A DNA stretch of 64,000 bases. Origin: Streptomyces corallincola (GTDB lineage Bacteria; Actinomycetota; Actinomycetes; Streptomycetales; Streptomycetaceae). Positions 48,051-56,786 of this stretch are shown piece after piece. The notes under the pieces were generated by a model that saw nothing but the letters and a program-made list of their open reading frames with translations, had not been told where the DNA came from and did not search any database. The DNA lies in contig NZ_JAHRXF010000018.1 in the NCBI RefSeq assembly GCF_019104725.1, forward strand, positions 41,066-105,065, in the 5' to 3' direction. The number at the start of each line of letters is the position of its first letter. Within the stretch, counting starts at the first letter, position 1. A program made the position numbers and the translations under genes.

Positions 48051-50653
48051 TGGGCCGCTCGCACCGCCGGACGAAGGACGGCGCGCCACCGGGCGAACGG
48101 GACGGCACGGCCCGTGGCCCGGTGCCCGCGTTCCGGCAGGGACGGCTGCTGCGCCACAGCCTGCTCGGGGAGAGCCGCGCCGGGCATCTGCGCGACGGCT
48201 CGCTGGTCACGCTGGTGCGGATGGAACCGCACTGGACGGACCACGCCGTACTGCCGGGCCTCCTGGAGCGCGCGGCGGCACTGGCACGGGACCGCTCCGT
48301 GCCCGGCACCGTCCGCGTCCGGGGAGTGGCACCGCTGGACACCGGGGGGCTCTGCGTCGTGACCGAGTACGTCCCGTCGCCGACCCTGCGCAGGCTCACC
48401 GAGCGCGCCGGGCTGCTGCCGCCGCCACTGGCCCTCTGGCTCGCCCACCGGGTCGCCCGCTCACTGCACCTGCTGGACCTGGAGAGCCGCGAGCACGGCG
48501 CGCTCGACCCGACCAGCATCCTGTGCACGAGCGAGGGTCCGGTCCTGGCCGACCACTCACTGGCCGGGCCGCTGCGCCGGGCCGCCGCGAACCTCAACCA
48601 CTTCCAACCACTGCCGAGACACCCGGAGTTCGGCCTCCGCCATCTCGCGCCCGAACTCGCCGGCCGGACCGGCTGGCGCGGCGGCACGGCGGCCGACGTG
48701 TTCGCGCTCGGCATGGTGCTGCGCCACAGCACCAACCTCAAGGCCCCCTACGAGGGCGCGGAGGCGGTCCACGACCTCGTCGAGCGCTGCCTGCGTACCC
48801 AGACCCGCAGACGGCCCTCGGCCCAGCGGGTGGCCCGCATGGCGGCCAACGCCCTGGAGGCCGCCCGGTTCAGCGAGGAGTGGCTGCGCGCGGAATGGCA
48901 GCACCGGGTGCTGCTCACCCCGTCACCCGAGACCGTCACACCGGCCCCGGCGGACGGACCGGCGACCCGGGCACTGGAGAGCGAGGAGTTCGAAGAGCCA
49001 GGGGAAGCACGGGAGTTCGAAGAGCCCGGGGCGAGCGGGGAGAGCGGGGAGTACGGGGAGAACGGGGAGTACCGGGAGGCCGCGACCGCCGAGACGGTGC
49101 ACACGGTCGAGACGGTCGAGGTGGCGGAGACGGTCCAGTCGGCGGGGACGGTCGAGATCGCTCGGACGGTCCAGGTCCCCGCGACTCCTGCGGCCCCTGC
49201 GACACCCGCAGTTCCCGCGACGGCCGAGATGCCGAGCCAGGGGCCGAACTCGGGTGAACTCGCTTATCGGAAAACCCAGTTCGATACATCCGGGCCGCTC
49301 TCCGACGAGCCCGGCGACCACCCGACCCACGAGCTTGCCGATCCCGAGCCCGGCCTCGACCCCGGCCCCAAGCCCGACCCGGCCCACCAGCCCCAGCCCC
49401 ACCTTGAGCCGAACCCCCCGCCAGTCCCGCACCCCGCACGCCAACGCCCGTACCTCGCCGGGGGAATGCCCGCCGGGGTGGACCCCCGCGCCGCCCTGGC
49501 CGCCCGCAACTCCGTTCCCTCGCACCGCACATCGCGCTCCACCTCGACCATGCCGCTCCACACCACCGCACCGGCCACCACCCCGGCCCCCGGCTGGACC
49601 ACGGACCTCGGGTTCCTGCCCGACGCCCCCCTCGCCCACGAGTCCGGCGTGCTCTACGCGGCCGGGACCGACCGCGACACCGGCGCGCTCTGTGCCGTGG
49701 ACGTGCGGGACGGCAGCGTGCTGTGGAGGTTCCGGACGGCCGGACCGTGCCGGGCGCGGCCGGTGCCGTACGAGGGCGGGGTGCTGCTGGCGAGCCGGGA
49801 CGGCATGCTGCACAGCGTCAACAGGCTTACGGGGCAGGCGGATTGGGCGGTGCCCATCGACGATCCGCTCGGCTCGGCGCCCGCCGTACTGGGGGACCAC
49901 GTCTGGCTGGGCGGGATCACCGGCCTGCTCCAGGCGGTCGATCTGCGCGACGGGCGGCTGGGCCGGGTCCGCCCGCCCGGCAACCCGGCCGATGTGGCGG
50001 CCAGTTCACCGCTCGCGGGCTCCGATTGCCTCTGGGTGACGACGGCGGGCGGTCTGCACCGGCTGGCCGGTGACGGCTCGGTGATCTGGTCCCGGTACGA
50101 ACTCGGCGATCTGGGCGGCCTCGAACTCGCGCTGGAGGACGGCCTGTTGTTCGGCACCACGCCCGACGGCCGGGTCCACGCGCACGACGCGGCCTCGGGC
50201 GAACCGGTGTGGGTCCGGGCGACGGACCAGCGGACCGTGGGTCCCCCGCTCGCCGCGCACGGAGTCGTGCACGTGGGCACCGCCGTCGGCACGGCGGGCG
50301 TCCTGCACACCTTCGACGCCGTGTCGGGCAGCCCGCTGCGCACTCTCGGGCTGCCGTCACCGGTGACCGGGCCACCCGCGTACGGCCAGGGCGCGCTGCT
50401 CGCCGCGACCCGCGACCGGCGTCTGCGGGCGGTCGCGGCGGAGGACGGGCGGTCGCTGTGGTCGTGGCGCGCGGGCGGACGGTTCGGCCGTTCCGGTCTG
50501 CTCGTCGCGGCCGGGCGGGTGTTCACCGGCGCGTCCGACTGCCACCTGCACGCGGTGGCCGTCCGGGACGGTTCCGGCGGCCCGCCGGGGCTGCTGGGCA
50601 TGGACCCTGACCTGGACGCCACCCTCGCCATCCACTTCAACGGACCCGGCTGA
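48047..50653 (+). CDS. pseudokinase with C-terminal PQQ-type beta-propeller
   Basis: Protein of 868 residues built like its upstream neighbour, but with a dead kinase domain (~30-300). The glycine loop and the VAIK Lys are missing, the catalytic HRDLKPSN is HGALDPTS (150-157, Asp replaced by Ala) and the DFG position reads ADH (169-171), while APE (201-203) and DVFALG remain. A long disordered linker (~305-510) carries Glu/Gly repeats, ETV-x-x-VETV-type repeats and Pro-rich stretches, then a propeller (~515-860) with blades such as CAVDVRDGSVLWRFRTAG. Probably an allosteric partner of the active kinase. ATGA coupling to that gene; the vWA gene follows after 82 bases. Confidence 0.92.
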   Translation: MMGRSHRRTKDGAPPGERDGTARGPVPAFRQGRLLRHSLLGESRAGHLRDGSLVTLVRMEPHWTDHAVLPGLLERAAALARDRSVPGTVRVRGVAPLDTGGLCVVTEYVPSPTLRRLTERAGLLPPPLALWLAHRVARSLHLLDLESREHGALDPTSILCTSEGPVLADHSLAGPLRRAAANLNHFQPLPRHPEFGLRHLAPELAGRTGWRGGTAADVFALGMVLRHSTNLKAPYEGAEAVHDLVERCLRTQTRRRPSAQRVARMAANALEAARFSEEWLRAEWQHRVLLTPSPETVTPAPADGPATRALESEEFEEPGEAREFEEPGASGESGEYGENGEYREAATAETVHTVETVEVAETVQSAGTVEIARTVQVPATPAAPATPAVPATAEMPSQGPNSGELAYRKTQFDTSGPLSDEPGDHPTHELADPEPGLDPGPKPDPAHQPQPHLEPNPPPVPHPARQRPYLAGGMPAGVDPRAALAARNSVPSHRTSRSTSTMPLHTTAPATTPAPGWTTDLGFLPDAPLAHESGVLYAAGTDRDTGALCAVDVRDGSVLWRFRTAGPCRARPVPYEGGVLLASRDGMLHSVNRLTGQADWAVPIDDPLGSAPAVLGDHVWLGGITGLLQAVDLRDGRLGRVRPPGNPADVAASSPLAGSDCLWVTTAGGLHRLAGDGSVIWSRYELGDLGGLELALEDGLLFGTTPDGRVHAHDAASGEPVWVRATDQRTVGPPLAAHGVVHVGTAVGTAGVLHTFDAVSGSPLRTLGLPSPVTGPPAYGQGALLAATRDRRLRAVAAEDGRSLWSWRAGGRFGRSGLLVAAGRVFTGASDCHLHAVAVRDGSGGPPGLLGMDPDLDATLAIHFNGPG

Positions 50654-50735
50654 CCGCTCCGGACCGCCGCACCACCGCCCCCGTACCGCCGACCCGAATC
50701 GCACACAGAGACCAGTCACCGAGCGGAGACATCCC

Positions 50736-51590
50736 ATGCCGTACGAGGCCGAGATCAGCCGTACCCAGCGGGCCTACGTGGTCCTGCTCATCGACCAGTC
50801 CGGCTCGATGGAGACGCCGTTCTTCGGCGGTGACCGCCCCAAGTCGGAGGAGGTGGCCGACGCGCTGAACCGGCTGGTCCACGAGCTGGTGCAGCGGGCC
50901 GCGCAGGAGGACCCGTCGAAGATCAAGAACCTCTACGACATCTCGATCATCGGCTACAACGACACGGTCCGCTCCCTGTTCTGCGGGGCGCTCGCGGACA
51001 AGGACATGGTGACGATCAGCGAACTGCGCGACCACCCCGCCCGGATCGAGGAGCGCACCCAGATGCGCCCGGACAACGCCGGGGGTGTCGTGCCCGTACC
51101 CGTGCGGTTCCCGGTGTGGGTCGAGACGGACGCGCTGGGCCTGACCGACATGAGCGCGGCCCTGGACTACGCCCACGACCTCGTGTCGGAGTGGGTGAGC
51201 CAGAACACGCGGAGCTTCCCGCCCATCGTCATCAACCTGACGGACGGCCTGGCCACCGGGGAGTCCCCGGTCGCCGCCGCCACCCGGCTGCGTTCGCTGG
51301 CCACCCAGGACGGCCAGGTGCTGCTGTTCAACGCCCATGTGACGGCCGACCGGCACGAGCCGATGCTGTATCCGGAGAACCACGACACGCTGCCCCCGGA
51401 GGGGCAGCTGCTGTTCCAGATGTCCAGTGAACTCCCGGACCGGGTACGGGAGATCGCCGGTTCGCTCGGGGTACGCGCCCGGTACGGCAGCCGGGGTCTG
51501 GTGTTCAACGGGAACGTCGTGGACGTGATCAACCTGCTGGACATCGGCACCCGGTTCGTACCGCCCGCGGCCGGAGCGCACGCACGGTGA
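50736..51590 (+). CDS. vWA domain protein (TerY-like)
   Basis: Cytoplasmic von Willebrand A domain protein of 284 residues. The metal-ion (MIDAS) motif is LLIDQSGSM with Asp20, Ser22 and Ser24; the other MIDAS parts are LGLTDMSAAL (Thr) and NLTDGLATG (Asp). Such stand-alone vWA proteins paired with a PP2C phosphatase and a kinase form the TerY-P type triad, and these are the next two genes, each joined by a 4-base overlap. It probably binds a client protein through the metal. A GCGGAGAC ribosome site precedes the ATG. Confidence 0.93.
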   Translation: MPYEAEISRTQRAYVVLLIDQSGSMETPFFGGDRPKSEEVADALNRLVHELVQRAAQEDPSKIKNLYDISIIGYNDTVRSLFCGALADKDMVTISELRDHPARIEERTQMRPDNAGGVVPVPVRFPVWVETDALGLTDMSAALDYAHDLVSEWVSQNTRSFPPIVINLTDGLATGESPVAAATRLRSLATQDGQVLLFNAHVTADRHEPMLYPENHDTLPPEGQLLFQMSSELPDRVREIAGSLGVRARYGSRGLVFNGNVVDVINLLDIGTRFVPPAAGAHAR

Positions 51591-52531
51591 CGACGGTGAC
51601 GGTCCGGCGGCTGCACAAGGCGGGCAACACCCCGGACGAGTACGAGGACGCCGCCGCGAGCAGCGTCCAGGGCGGGGCCGGGGCGGACGACGTTCCGGCC
51701 GTCTGGCGGCTGGCGGTCGCGGACGGTGCCACCGAGAGCGCCATGTCGGGCGAGTGGGCGCGGATGCTGGCCGGTGAGCTGTGCGCGTGTCCGCTGCGCA
51801 CGCTGTCCGACCCGTACGCCCTGCGCGAGCTGCTGACGGGGCTGGCGGACGGGTGGCCGGCCCGGCTGCGCTGTCATGTCCGCGCGCTCGGCCGCGACCT
51901 GCACTACTGGGAGCCCCGGCTGCTCGCGGCGGGCGCGGCGGCCACCGTGCAGGCGGTCGCCGTGGTCCCGGAACCGGACGGGGACGGGCGGACCGCCGCG
52001 TGGAACTGGCGGGCCGCCGCCGTCGGCGACTGCGACCTGTTCCATGTCCGGGACGGTGTGCTGCTCACCGCGTTCCCGCTGACCCGCGCCGAGGAGTTCA
52101 ACCGGACCCCGGCGCTGGTGCACAGCCTGAACGTGCTGGGCCCGGACGGGGACCGGCGGATCGCGCTGACCGGCGGCCGGGCGGTCACCGGCGATGTGCT
52201 GCACCTGGCCAGCGACGCGCTGGCGCTCTGGGCGCTGGAGGCCGAGGAGGCGGGTGTGCCGCCCTGGGAGCGGCTGGCCGCCGCCGCGCGGGACACCGGC
52301 GCGTTCGAGGACCTCGTGTCGGGCCTGCGGGCCAGGGGCGCGCTGCGCAACGACGACGTGACCCTGACGACCGCGGTGCTCGGCGTCCCGCCCGGCGCGG
52401 GAACCGGCGGGGGAACCGGCACGGGGGCAGGCGCGGAGACCGGCATGGAGAGCGGCACGGGGACCGGCGGGCGGGCCGGGGGCGGGACGGCGGGCGGGCG
52501 CGGGGGTCCGGCGGCGGGGGGTGTGCGATGA
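51587..52531 (+). CDS. PP2C-family protein phosphatase
   Basis: Metal-dependent Ser/Thr phosphatase-like protein of 314 residues. Motifs are recognisable but divergent: WRLAVADGATES (metal Asp46), AAVGDCDLFHVRDG, LHLASDALALWAL and RNDDVTLTTAV (C-terminal metal Asp). The family's usual DGMGG is DGATES, as in the TerY-P group. The last ~55 residues are almost pure Gly/Thr/Ala, a flexible tail. The GTG start overlaps the vWA stop (GTGA), and the end overlaps the next kinase (ATGA). It should oppose the kinases of this operon. Confidence 0.88.
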   Translation: MTTVTVRRLHKAGNTPDEYEDAAASSVQGGAGADDVPAVWRLAVADGATESAMSGEWARMLAGELCACPLRTLSDPYALRELLTGLADGWPARLRCHVRALGRDLHYWEPRLLAAGAAATVQAVAVVPEPDGDGRTAAWNWRAAAVGDCDLFHVRDGVLLTAFPLTRAEEFNRTPALVHSLNVLGPDGDRRIALTGGRAVTGDVLHLASDALALWALEAEEAGVPPWERLAAAARDTGAFEDLVSGLRARGALRNDDVTLTTAVLGVPPGAGTGGGTGTGAGAETGMESGTGTGGRAGGGTAGGRGGPAAGGVR

Positions 52532-54075
52532 CGGAGTCCGAGACCACGGCCATGCGCCGCTTCCCCACGCTCGGGGACTACAGCACGGCGCTCCAGCACC
52601 CCCGGCTCTGCTTCCCCGGCGACCCCGATCTGCGGTCGGCGGAGGTCACCGAGGACATCCTGCTCGGGCCGATGGCGAGCAGCGGCAACTTCGGCGGGGT
52701 GTACCACCTGCACTCCCCGGACGGTCAGCGCGAGTGGGGCGTCAAGTGCTTCACCCGCGCCTCCGACATCCGCCCGGAGCGCTACCGGAGCATCTGCGCG
52801 CACCTCGCCTCGGTGGACCCGGACGTCGAACGCTGGTACGTGCCCATCGAGTTCGTGCCCGAGGGCATCCGGGTCGGGGACGACCACTGGCCCATCGCCA
52901 AGATGTCCTGGATACGCGCCCCCGGTCTCCTGGAGTGGATCGACCGCAACGTGGCGAACCGCACCTATCTCCGCAAGCTGGCCGGGGACTTCACCGATGT
53001 CGTGCTGCGGCTGGAGGAGCTGGACATCGCGCACGGCGACCTCCAGCACGGCAACATCCTGGTGTCGGCGGGGCGCCGGGTGCGGCTGGTGGACTACGAC
53101 GCGATGTACGTGCCGGGGCTGGCCGGTGCGGCCCGGCCCGAGGGCGGTCACCGGCACTACCAGCACCCGCGCGCCGGAACCCTGTTCGGCCCGCGCATGG
53201 ACCGGTTCCCGGCCCGGGTGATCCAGCTCAGTCTGCTCGCCGTCGCCGCGTCGCCCGAGCTGTGGACGGACCTGCGGGACGAGGAGGACGAGCGGCTACT
53301 GCTCGGCACCGAGGACTTCGCGGACCCGGCCGCGTCCAGGGCGTTCGACACGCTCTCCCGCAGCGCCGATCCGGAGGTACGGGACCTCACCACCCAGGTG
53401 CTGCGCGACCTGGCCGCCGACCCGCGGGCCCTCCCGCCGCTGGAGCGGGTCCGGCCGGTCGTCCGGCGCATCCCGGCACAGACACCCCGTACGGCACCGG
53501 TCTTCGGGGAACCGCCCCCGGCCGAGCGCGCGGCGCCGGACAGCACACCGGGGGCGGACGGGACGTGTGAGGCGTCAGGGGCGCACGGGGCGGCCGGTGC
53601 GCCTGGGGCGACCCGGACTCCCGGCCCGGCTTCCGCCCCGGGTACGCCCTCCGGACCTACCGGGACCCGGCCCCCGGCGCCCGACCCGGCCCGGCCCCAC
53701 ACCCCCGGTCCGACACCAGCGCCGGGGCCCGTACGGGAAGCCGCGCCCGCATCCCCGTGCGGCAGGGCCGCCGCCGAGCCCCCGCCGTATCCGCGCCGCT
53801 CCGACCCGTCGCCGCACACCAGCCGGGCCGCCCAGCGACGGGAAGCCCAGCGGAGTGGCCGTACGGCCGCCGGGCGGTCGGCGGGGCCGGTGCCGGAGCC
53901 GCGCCGTACCGGGCGCCGTACGTGGCCGTGGGTGCTGGTCGTGCTGCTGGTGCTGCTGGCCGGGGTCCTGATCGCGCTGCACATCGCCGCGCGCGACGAC
54001 GCCGTGCCCGGTGGATTCTGCGACCGGCTGCCGTTCGTGTGCGCCGGTCTGCCGTCCCCGAGCCCGGCCCCGTAG
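52528..54075 (+). CDS. atypical protein kinase with C-terminal transmembrane anchor
   Basis: Kinase-fold protein of 515 residues. Lys73 (WGVKCF), the catalytic loop HGDLQHGNILV with Asp171 and Asn176, and VDYDAM (DYD for DFG, 189-191) are present, so it should bind ATP; the HGD-x-x-x-GN loop is closer to the kinase partners of TerY-P systems and to aminoglycoside-kinase-like folds than to Hanks kinases. A ~130-residue Pro/Ala-rich linker leads to a single helix (~470-492, WPWVLVVLLVLLAGVLIAL) and a short external tail with two Cys (FCDRLPFVCAG). Last gene of the operon, ATGA-coupled to the phosphatase; it converges on the LysR gene 25 bases away. Confidence 0.9.
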   Translation: MTESETTAMRRFPTLGDYSTALQHPRLCFPGDPDLRSAEVTEDILLGPMASSGNFGGVYHLHSPDGQREWGVKCFTRASDIRPERYRSICAHLASVDPDVERWYVPIEFVPEGIRVGDDHWPIAKMSWIRAPGLLEWIDRNVANRTYLRKLAGDFTDVVLRLEELDIAHGDLQHGNILVSAGRRVRLVDYDAMYVPGLAGAARPEGGHRHYQHPRAGTLFGPRMDRFPARVIQLSLLAVAASPELWTDLRDEEDERLLLGTEDFADPAASRAFDTLSRSADPEVRDLTTQVLRDLAADPRALPPLERVRPVVRRIPAQTPRTAPVFGEPPPAERAAPDSTPGADGTCEASGAHGAAGAPGATRTPGPASAPGTPSGPTGTRPPAPDPARPHTPGPTPAPGPVREAAPASPCGRAAAEPPPYPRRSDPSPHTSRAAQRREAQRSGRTAAGRSAGPVPEPRRTGRRTWPWVLVVLLVLLAGVLIALHIAARDDAVPGGFCDRLPFVCAGLPSPSPAP

Positions 54076-54100
54076 GAAGCACGGGGCGGGGCGACGGGGC

Positions 54101-54994
54101 TCACTCGGCCAGTGCCAGCACCCTGCCCCGGAACGACGACACCACCGGGCGCAGGTCCACCCGGTGCCAGGCCGCCCAGAGCCGGAACGAGCTGTGCAGC
54201 CAGGGGAGTTCACGGACGACGACGTCCTGCGACGAGCCGTGCCGCATGCTCCGCTGGACGAGGGCCAGACCGAGGCCGGAGGCCACCAGGCCGAGCGCGG
54301 TGAGCGGTTCGGTCGCCTCCAGCCGGATGTCGGGGGTGAAGCCGGAGGCGGCGCAGGCGGCGACGAAGTCGTCCCGCCAGCCGGGGTCCTGGCTGTTCTC
54401 GACCGCGATCCAGGGCTGCCCGTCCAGGTCGGCGGGCCGGATCTCCGCCGCCTCCGCGAGCGGATGCCCGGCGGGCAGCGCGAGCAGCAGGGGATCCTCC
54501 AGCAGCAGCGCGGCCGTCAGGTCGGGGTCGTCCTCGGCGGGCGGCTCGGGCACGAACGCGATGTCCAGGCTGCGCTGGCGCAGTCCCTCGAACTGCTCGG
54601 CGCCGGTCATCCGGTAGAGCGCGACATGGACGTCCGGCCGGTCGCCGTGCAGGTCGCGCAGGGCCGAGGGCAGCACGCCCGCGTTCATGGCGTCGCTGAC
54701 GTACCCGATGCACAGCCCGCCCTCCTCACCCCGGCCGAGTCTGCGGCCCAGGTTCTCCAGCCGGTCCGCGTGCCGGAGCAGTGCCCGCGTCTCGGTGAGG
54801 AAGACCCGGCCGTCGGCGGTGAGCCGGATGCGCTGCTGGCTGCGCTCGAACAGGGCCAGACCGAGGTGTTTCTCCAGCTGAGCGATCTGGCGGCTGAGCG
54901 GAGACTGGGACATGTGCAGAAGTTCGGCCGCGCGGCCGACGTGTTCCGTCTCGGCGACCACCACGAAGTACCGGAGTTGCCGGAGGTCGAGCAT
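54101..54994 (-). CDS. LysR family transcriptional regulator
   Basis: Regulator of 297 residues. The N-terminal winged helix-turn-helix is LRYFVVVAETEHVGRAAELL with SQSPLSRQIAQLEKHLGLAL; the C-terminal ~200 residues form the periplasmic-binding-protein-like effector domain (LCIGYVSDAMNAGVLPSALR begins it). The ATG at 54994 gives MLDLRQLRYF and follows AAAGG, preferred to a start 21 bases earlier. It is divergent from an aldo/keto reductase, and an inverted repeat lies 26 bases upstream of its start, so it very likely controls both genes. Confidence 0.93.
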   Translation of the reverse strand: MLDLRQLRYFVVVAETEHVGRAAELLHMSQSPLSRQIAQLEKHLGLALFERSQQRIRLTADGRVFLTETRALLRHADRLENLGRRLGRGEEGGLCIGYVSDAMNAGVLPSALRDLHGDRPDVHVALYRMTGAEQFEGLRQRSLDIAFVPEPPAEDDPDLTAALLLEDPLLLALPAGHPLAEAAEIRPADLDGQPWIAVENSQDPGWRDDFVAACAASGFTPDIRLEATEPLTALGLVASGLGLALVQRSMRHGSSQDVVVRELPWLHSSFRLWAAWHRVDLRPVVSSFRGRVLALAE

Positions 54995-55019
54995 CTCAGA
55001 CCTTTCAGGACTCAACCGC

Positions 55020-55038
55020 GTCCAAGCGAGTCTTGGAC
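55020..55038. promoter_or_regulatory. LysR-type operator between regulator and aldo/keto reductase
   Basis: GTCCAAG-CGAGT-CTTGGAC, a perfect 7-5-7 inverted repeat that also fits the T-N11-A rule for LysR boxes. It is 26 bases before the LysR start and ~110 before the reductase start. Confidence 0.7.
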
Positions 55039-55147
55039 AGTCTCAACTTCGCATCCTAGCCTCGACAGGGCAAGCACGGCGTAGTCCGCACTTCGCACCA
55101 GAACGTGCGGTACTCCGTGAAAGCACCACAGAGAGGGATCTCGTCTC

Positions 55148-56158
55148 ATGGGTATCAAGCCCCTCCTCCCCGGCCCGCTCGGTTTCGGCACCGCGCCGCT
55201 CGGCAACATGTTCCGCGCCATCCCCGACGAGGAGGCCGCCGCCACGGTCGCCGCCGCCTGGGACCAGGGAATCCGCTACTTCGACACCGCCCCGTTCTAC
55301 GGCGCCGGACTCGCGGAGCTGCGGCTCGGCGAGGCACTCGACGGGCTCCCGCGCGACGCGTACGTGCTCAGCACCAAGGTCGGCCGGGTGGTCCTCGACG
55401 ACGTCGAGGACCCCGCGAGCCGTGAACTCGGCGAGAAGGGCGGCCTGTTCGAGCACGGCCGGCCGAACCGGATGGTGGACGACTACTCCGCCGACGCCAC
55501 CCTGCGCTCCATCGAGGACAGCCTGAAGCGGCTGCGCACCGACCGGCTGGACATCGTCTGGGTGCACGACATCGCCCAGGACTTCCACGGCGACGACTGG
55601 CTCGCCCGCTACGAGAGCGCCCGCACCGGCGCCTTCCGCGTCCTCCAGCGGCTGCGCGAGGAGGGCGTCATCAAGGGCTGGGGCCTCGGTGTCAACCGCG
55701 TCGAGCCGATCGAGCTGACCCTCGACCTGGACGAGCCGAAGCCCGACGGGTTCCTGCTCGCGGGCCGCTACACCCTGCTCGACCACGACCGCGCGCTGCA
55801 ACGGCTGCTCCCGGCCGCCGTGGAACAGGACGTGGACATGGTCGTCGGCGGCCCCTACAGCTCCGGCATCCTCGCGGGCGGCCAGCACTTCGAGTACCAG
55901 AAGGCCCCGAAGGACATCATCGACAAGGTCGAGCGGATCAAGGCCCTGTGCGCCCGCTTCGGCATCGGCATCAAGTCGGCCGCGCTCCAGTTCTCGCTGG
56001 CCAACCCGGCGACCGCCGCCGTCGTGGCCGGTGCCACCCGGCCGAGCCGGATCGCGGAGGACGCCGCCGCCCTGCACGAGACCGTCCCGGCCGCCTTCTG
56101 GCAGGCCCTGCGCGACGAGCGCCTGATCTCCCCGACCGCACCGGTCCCGGCCGCCTGA
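55148..56158 (+). CDS. aldo/keto reductase
   Basis: NAD(P)-dependent TIM-barrel oxidoreductase of 336 residues, in the D-threo-aldose 1-dehydrogenase/pyridoxal-dehydrogenase-like branch. Conserved: GTAPLGNMFR, the catalytic Asp and Tyr in IRYFDTAPFYGAG, the Lys in LSTKVGR and the His in WVHDIAQD; the cofactor-binding C-terminus is VVAGATRPSRIAEDAAAL. The ATG at 55148 follows AGAGAGGGA. Regulation by the divergent LysR protein is likely. Natural substrate unknown; sugar lactone or aldehyde oxidation is possible. Confidence 0.92.
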   Translation: MGIKPLLPGPLGFGTAPLGNMFRAIPDEEAAATVAAAWDQGIRYFDTAPFYGAGLAELRLGEALDGLPRDAYVLSTKVGRVVLDDVEDPASRELGEKGGLFEHGRPNRMVDDYSADATLRSIEDSLKRLRTDRLDIVWVHDIAQDFHGDDWLARYESARTGAFRVLQRLREEGVIKGWGLGVNRVEPIELTLDLDEPKPDGFLLAGRYTLLDHDRALQRLLPAAVEQDVDMVVGGPYSSGILAGGQHFEYQKAPKDIIDKVERIKALCARFGIGIKSAALQFSLANPATAAVVAGATRPSRIAEDAAALHETVPAAFWQALRDERLISPTAPVPAA

Positions 56159-56264
56159 CGGCCCCCACCCCACCACTCCGCCCGTCGCCCCACCGAGCTG
56201 GAGGGCGCCGCCGGAGCATTCCGGGTCGGCCCTCGCAATCCTCGCGCGTACCGGGCCGGGGGCG

Positions 56265-56786
56265 CTACGAGTCGTCGCCCAGCCGCGCGGCGAACACCCC
56301 GTGCGCCCGGTCGTCGAAGAGGACGAAGGTCACGTCCTCGACGGAGGTGAGAGCCGCCGCCCGCACGGTCTCCACGGCGATGCGGGCGCCGTCGTCCATC
56401 GGCCAGCCGTAGACGCCGGTGGAGATCGCCGGGAAGGCGACCGTACGGGCGCCGAGGCCGTCGGCGACGCGGAGGGACTCGGCGTAGCAGGAGGCGAGCA
56501 GCGCCGAGCGGTCCTCGTCGGCCGCCCACACGGGTCCCACGGTGTGCACGACCCAGCGGGCGTCCAGCTCACCGGCGGTGGTGGCGACGGCCTGCCCGGT
56601 GGCGAGGCCCTTGCCGTAGTGCCCGGCGCGCAGTTCGCGGCACTCCGCGAGGATCGCCGGACCGCCCCGGCGGTGGATCGCGCCGTCCACACCTCCGCCG
56701 CCGAGCAGCGAGGAGTTGGCCGCGTTCACGATCACGTCGGCGTGGAAGCGGGTGATGTCGCCCTGGGCGAGGGAGATCGTGGTCAT
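56265..56786 (-). CDS. macro domain protein (O-acetyl-ADP-ribose deacetylase type)
   Basis: Single macro domain of 173 residues that should bind ADP-ribose and remove acetyl or ADP-ribosyl groups from it or from proteins. Marks: [20 protein letters not shown] at the N-terminus, [16 protein letters not shown] (the catalytic loop with Asn and Asp), and [13 protein letters not shown]. The ATG at 56786 overlaps the stop of the phytoene-desaturase-like gene (ATGA), so the two are made together. The reason for this pairing is unclear. Confidence 0.93.
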   Translation of the reverse strand: MTTISLAQGDITRFHADVIVNAANSSLLGGGGVDGAIHRRGGPAILAECRELRAGHYGKGLATGQAVATTAGELDARWVVHTVGPVWAADEDRSALLASCYAESLRVADGLGARTVAFPAISTGVYGWPMDDGARIAVETVRAAALTSVEDVTFVLFDDRAHGVFAARLGDDS

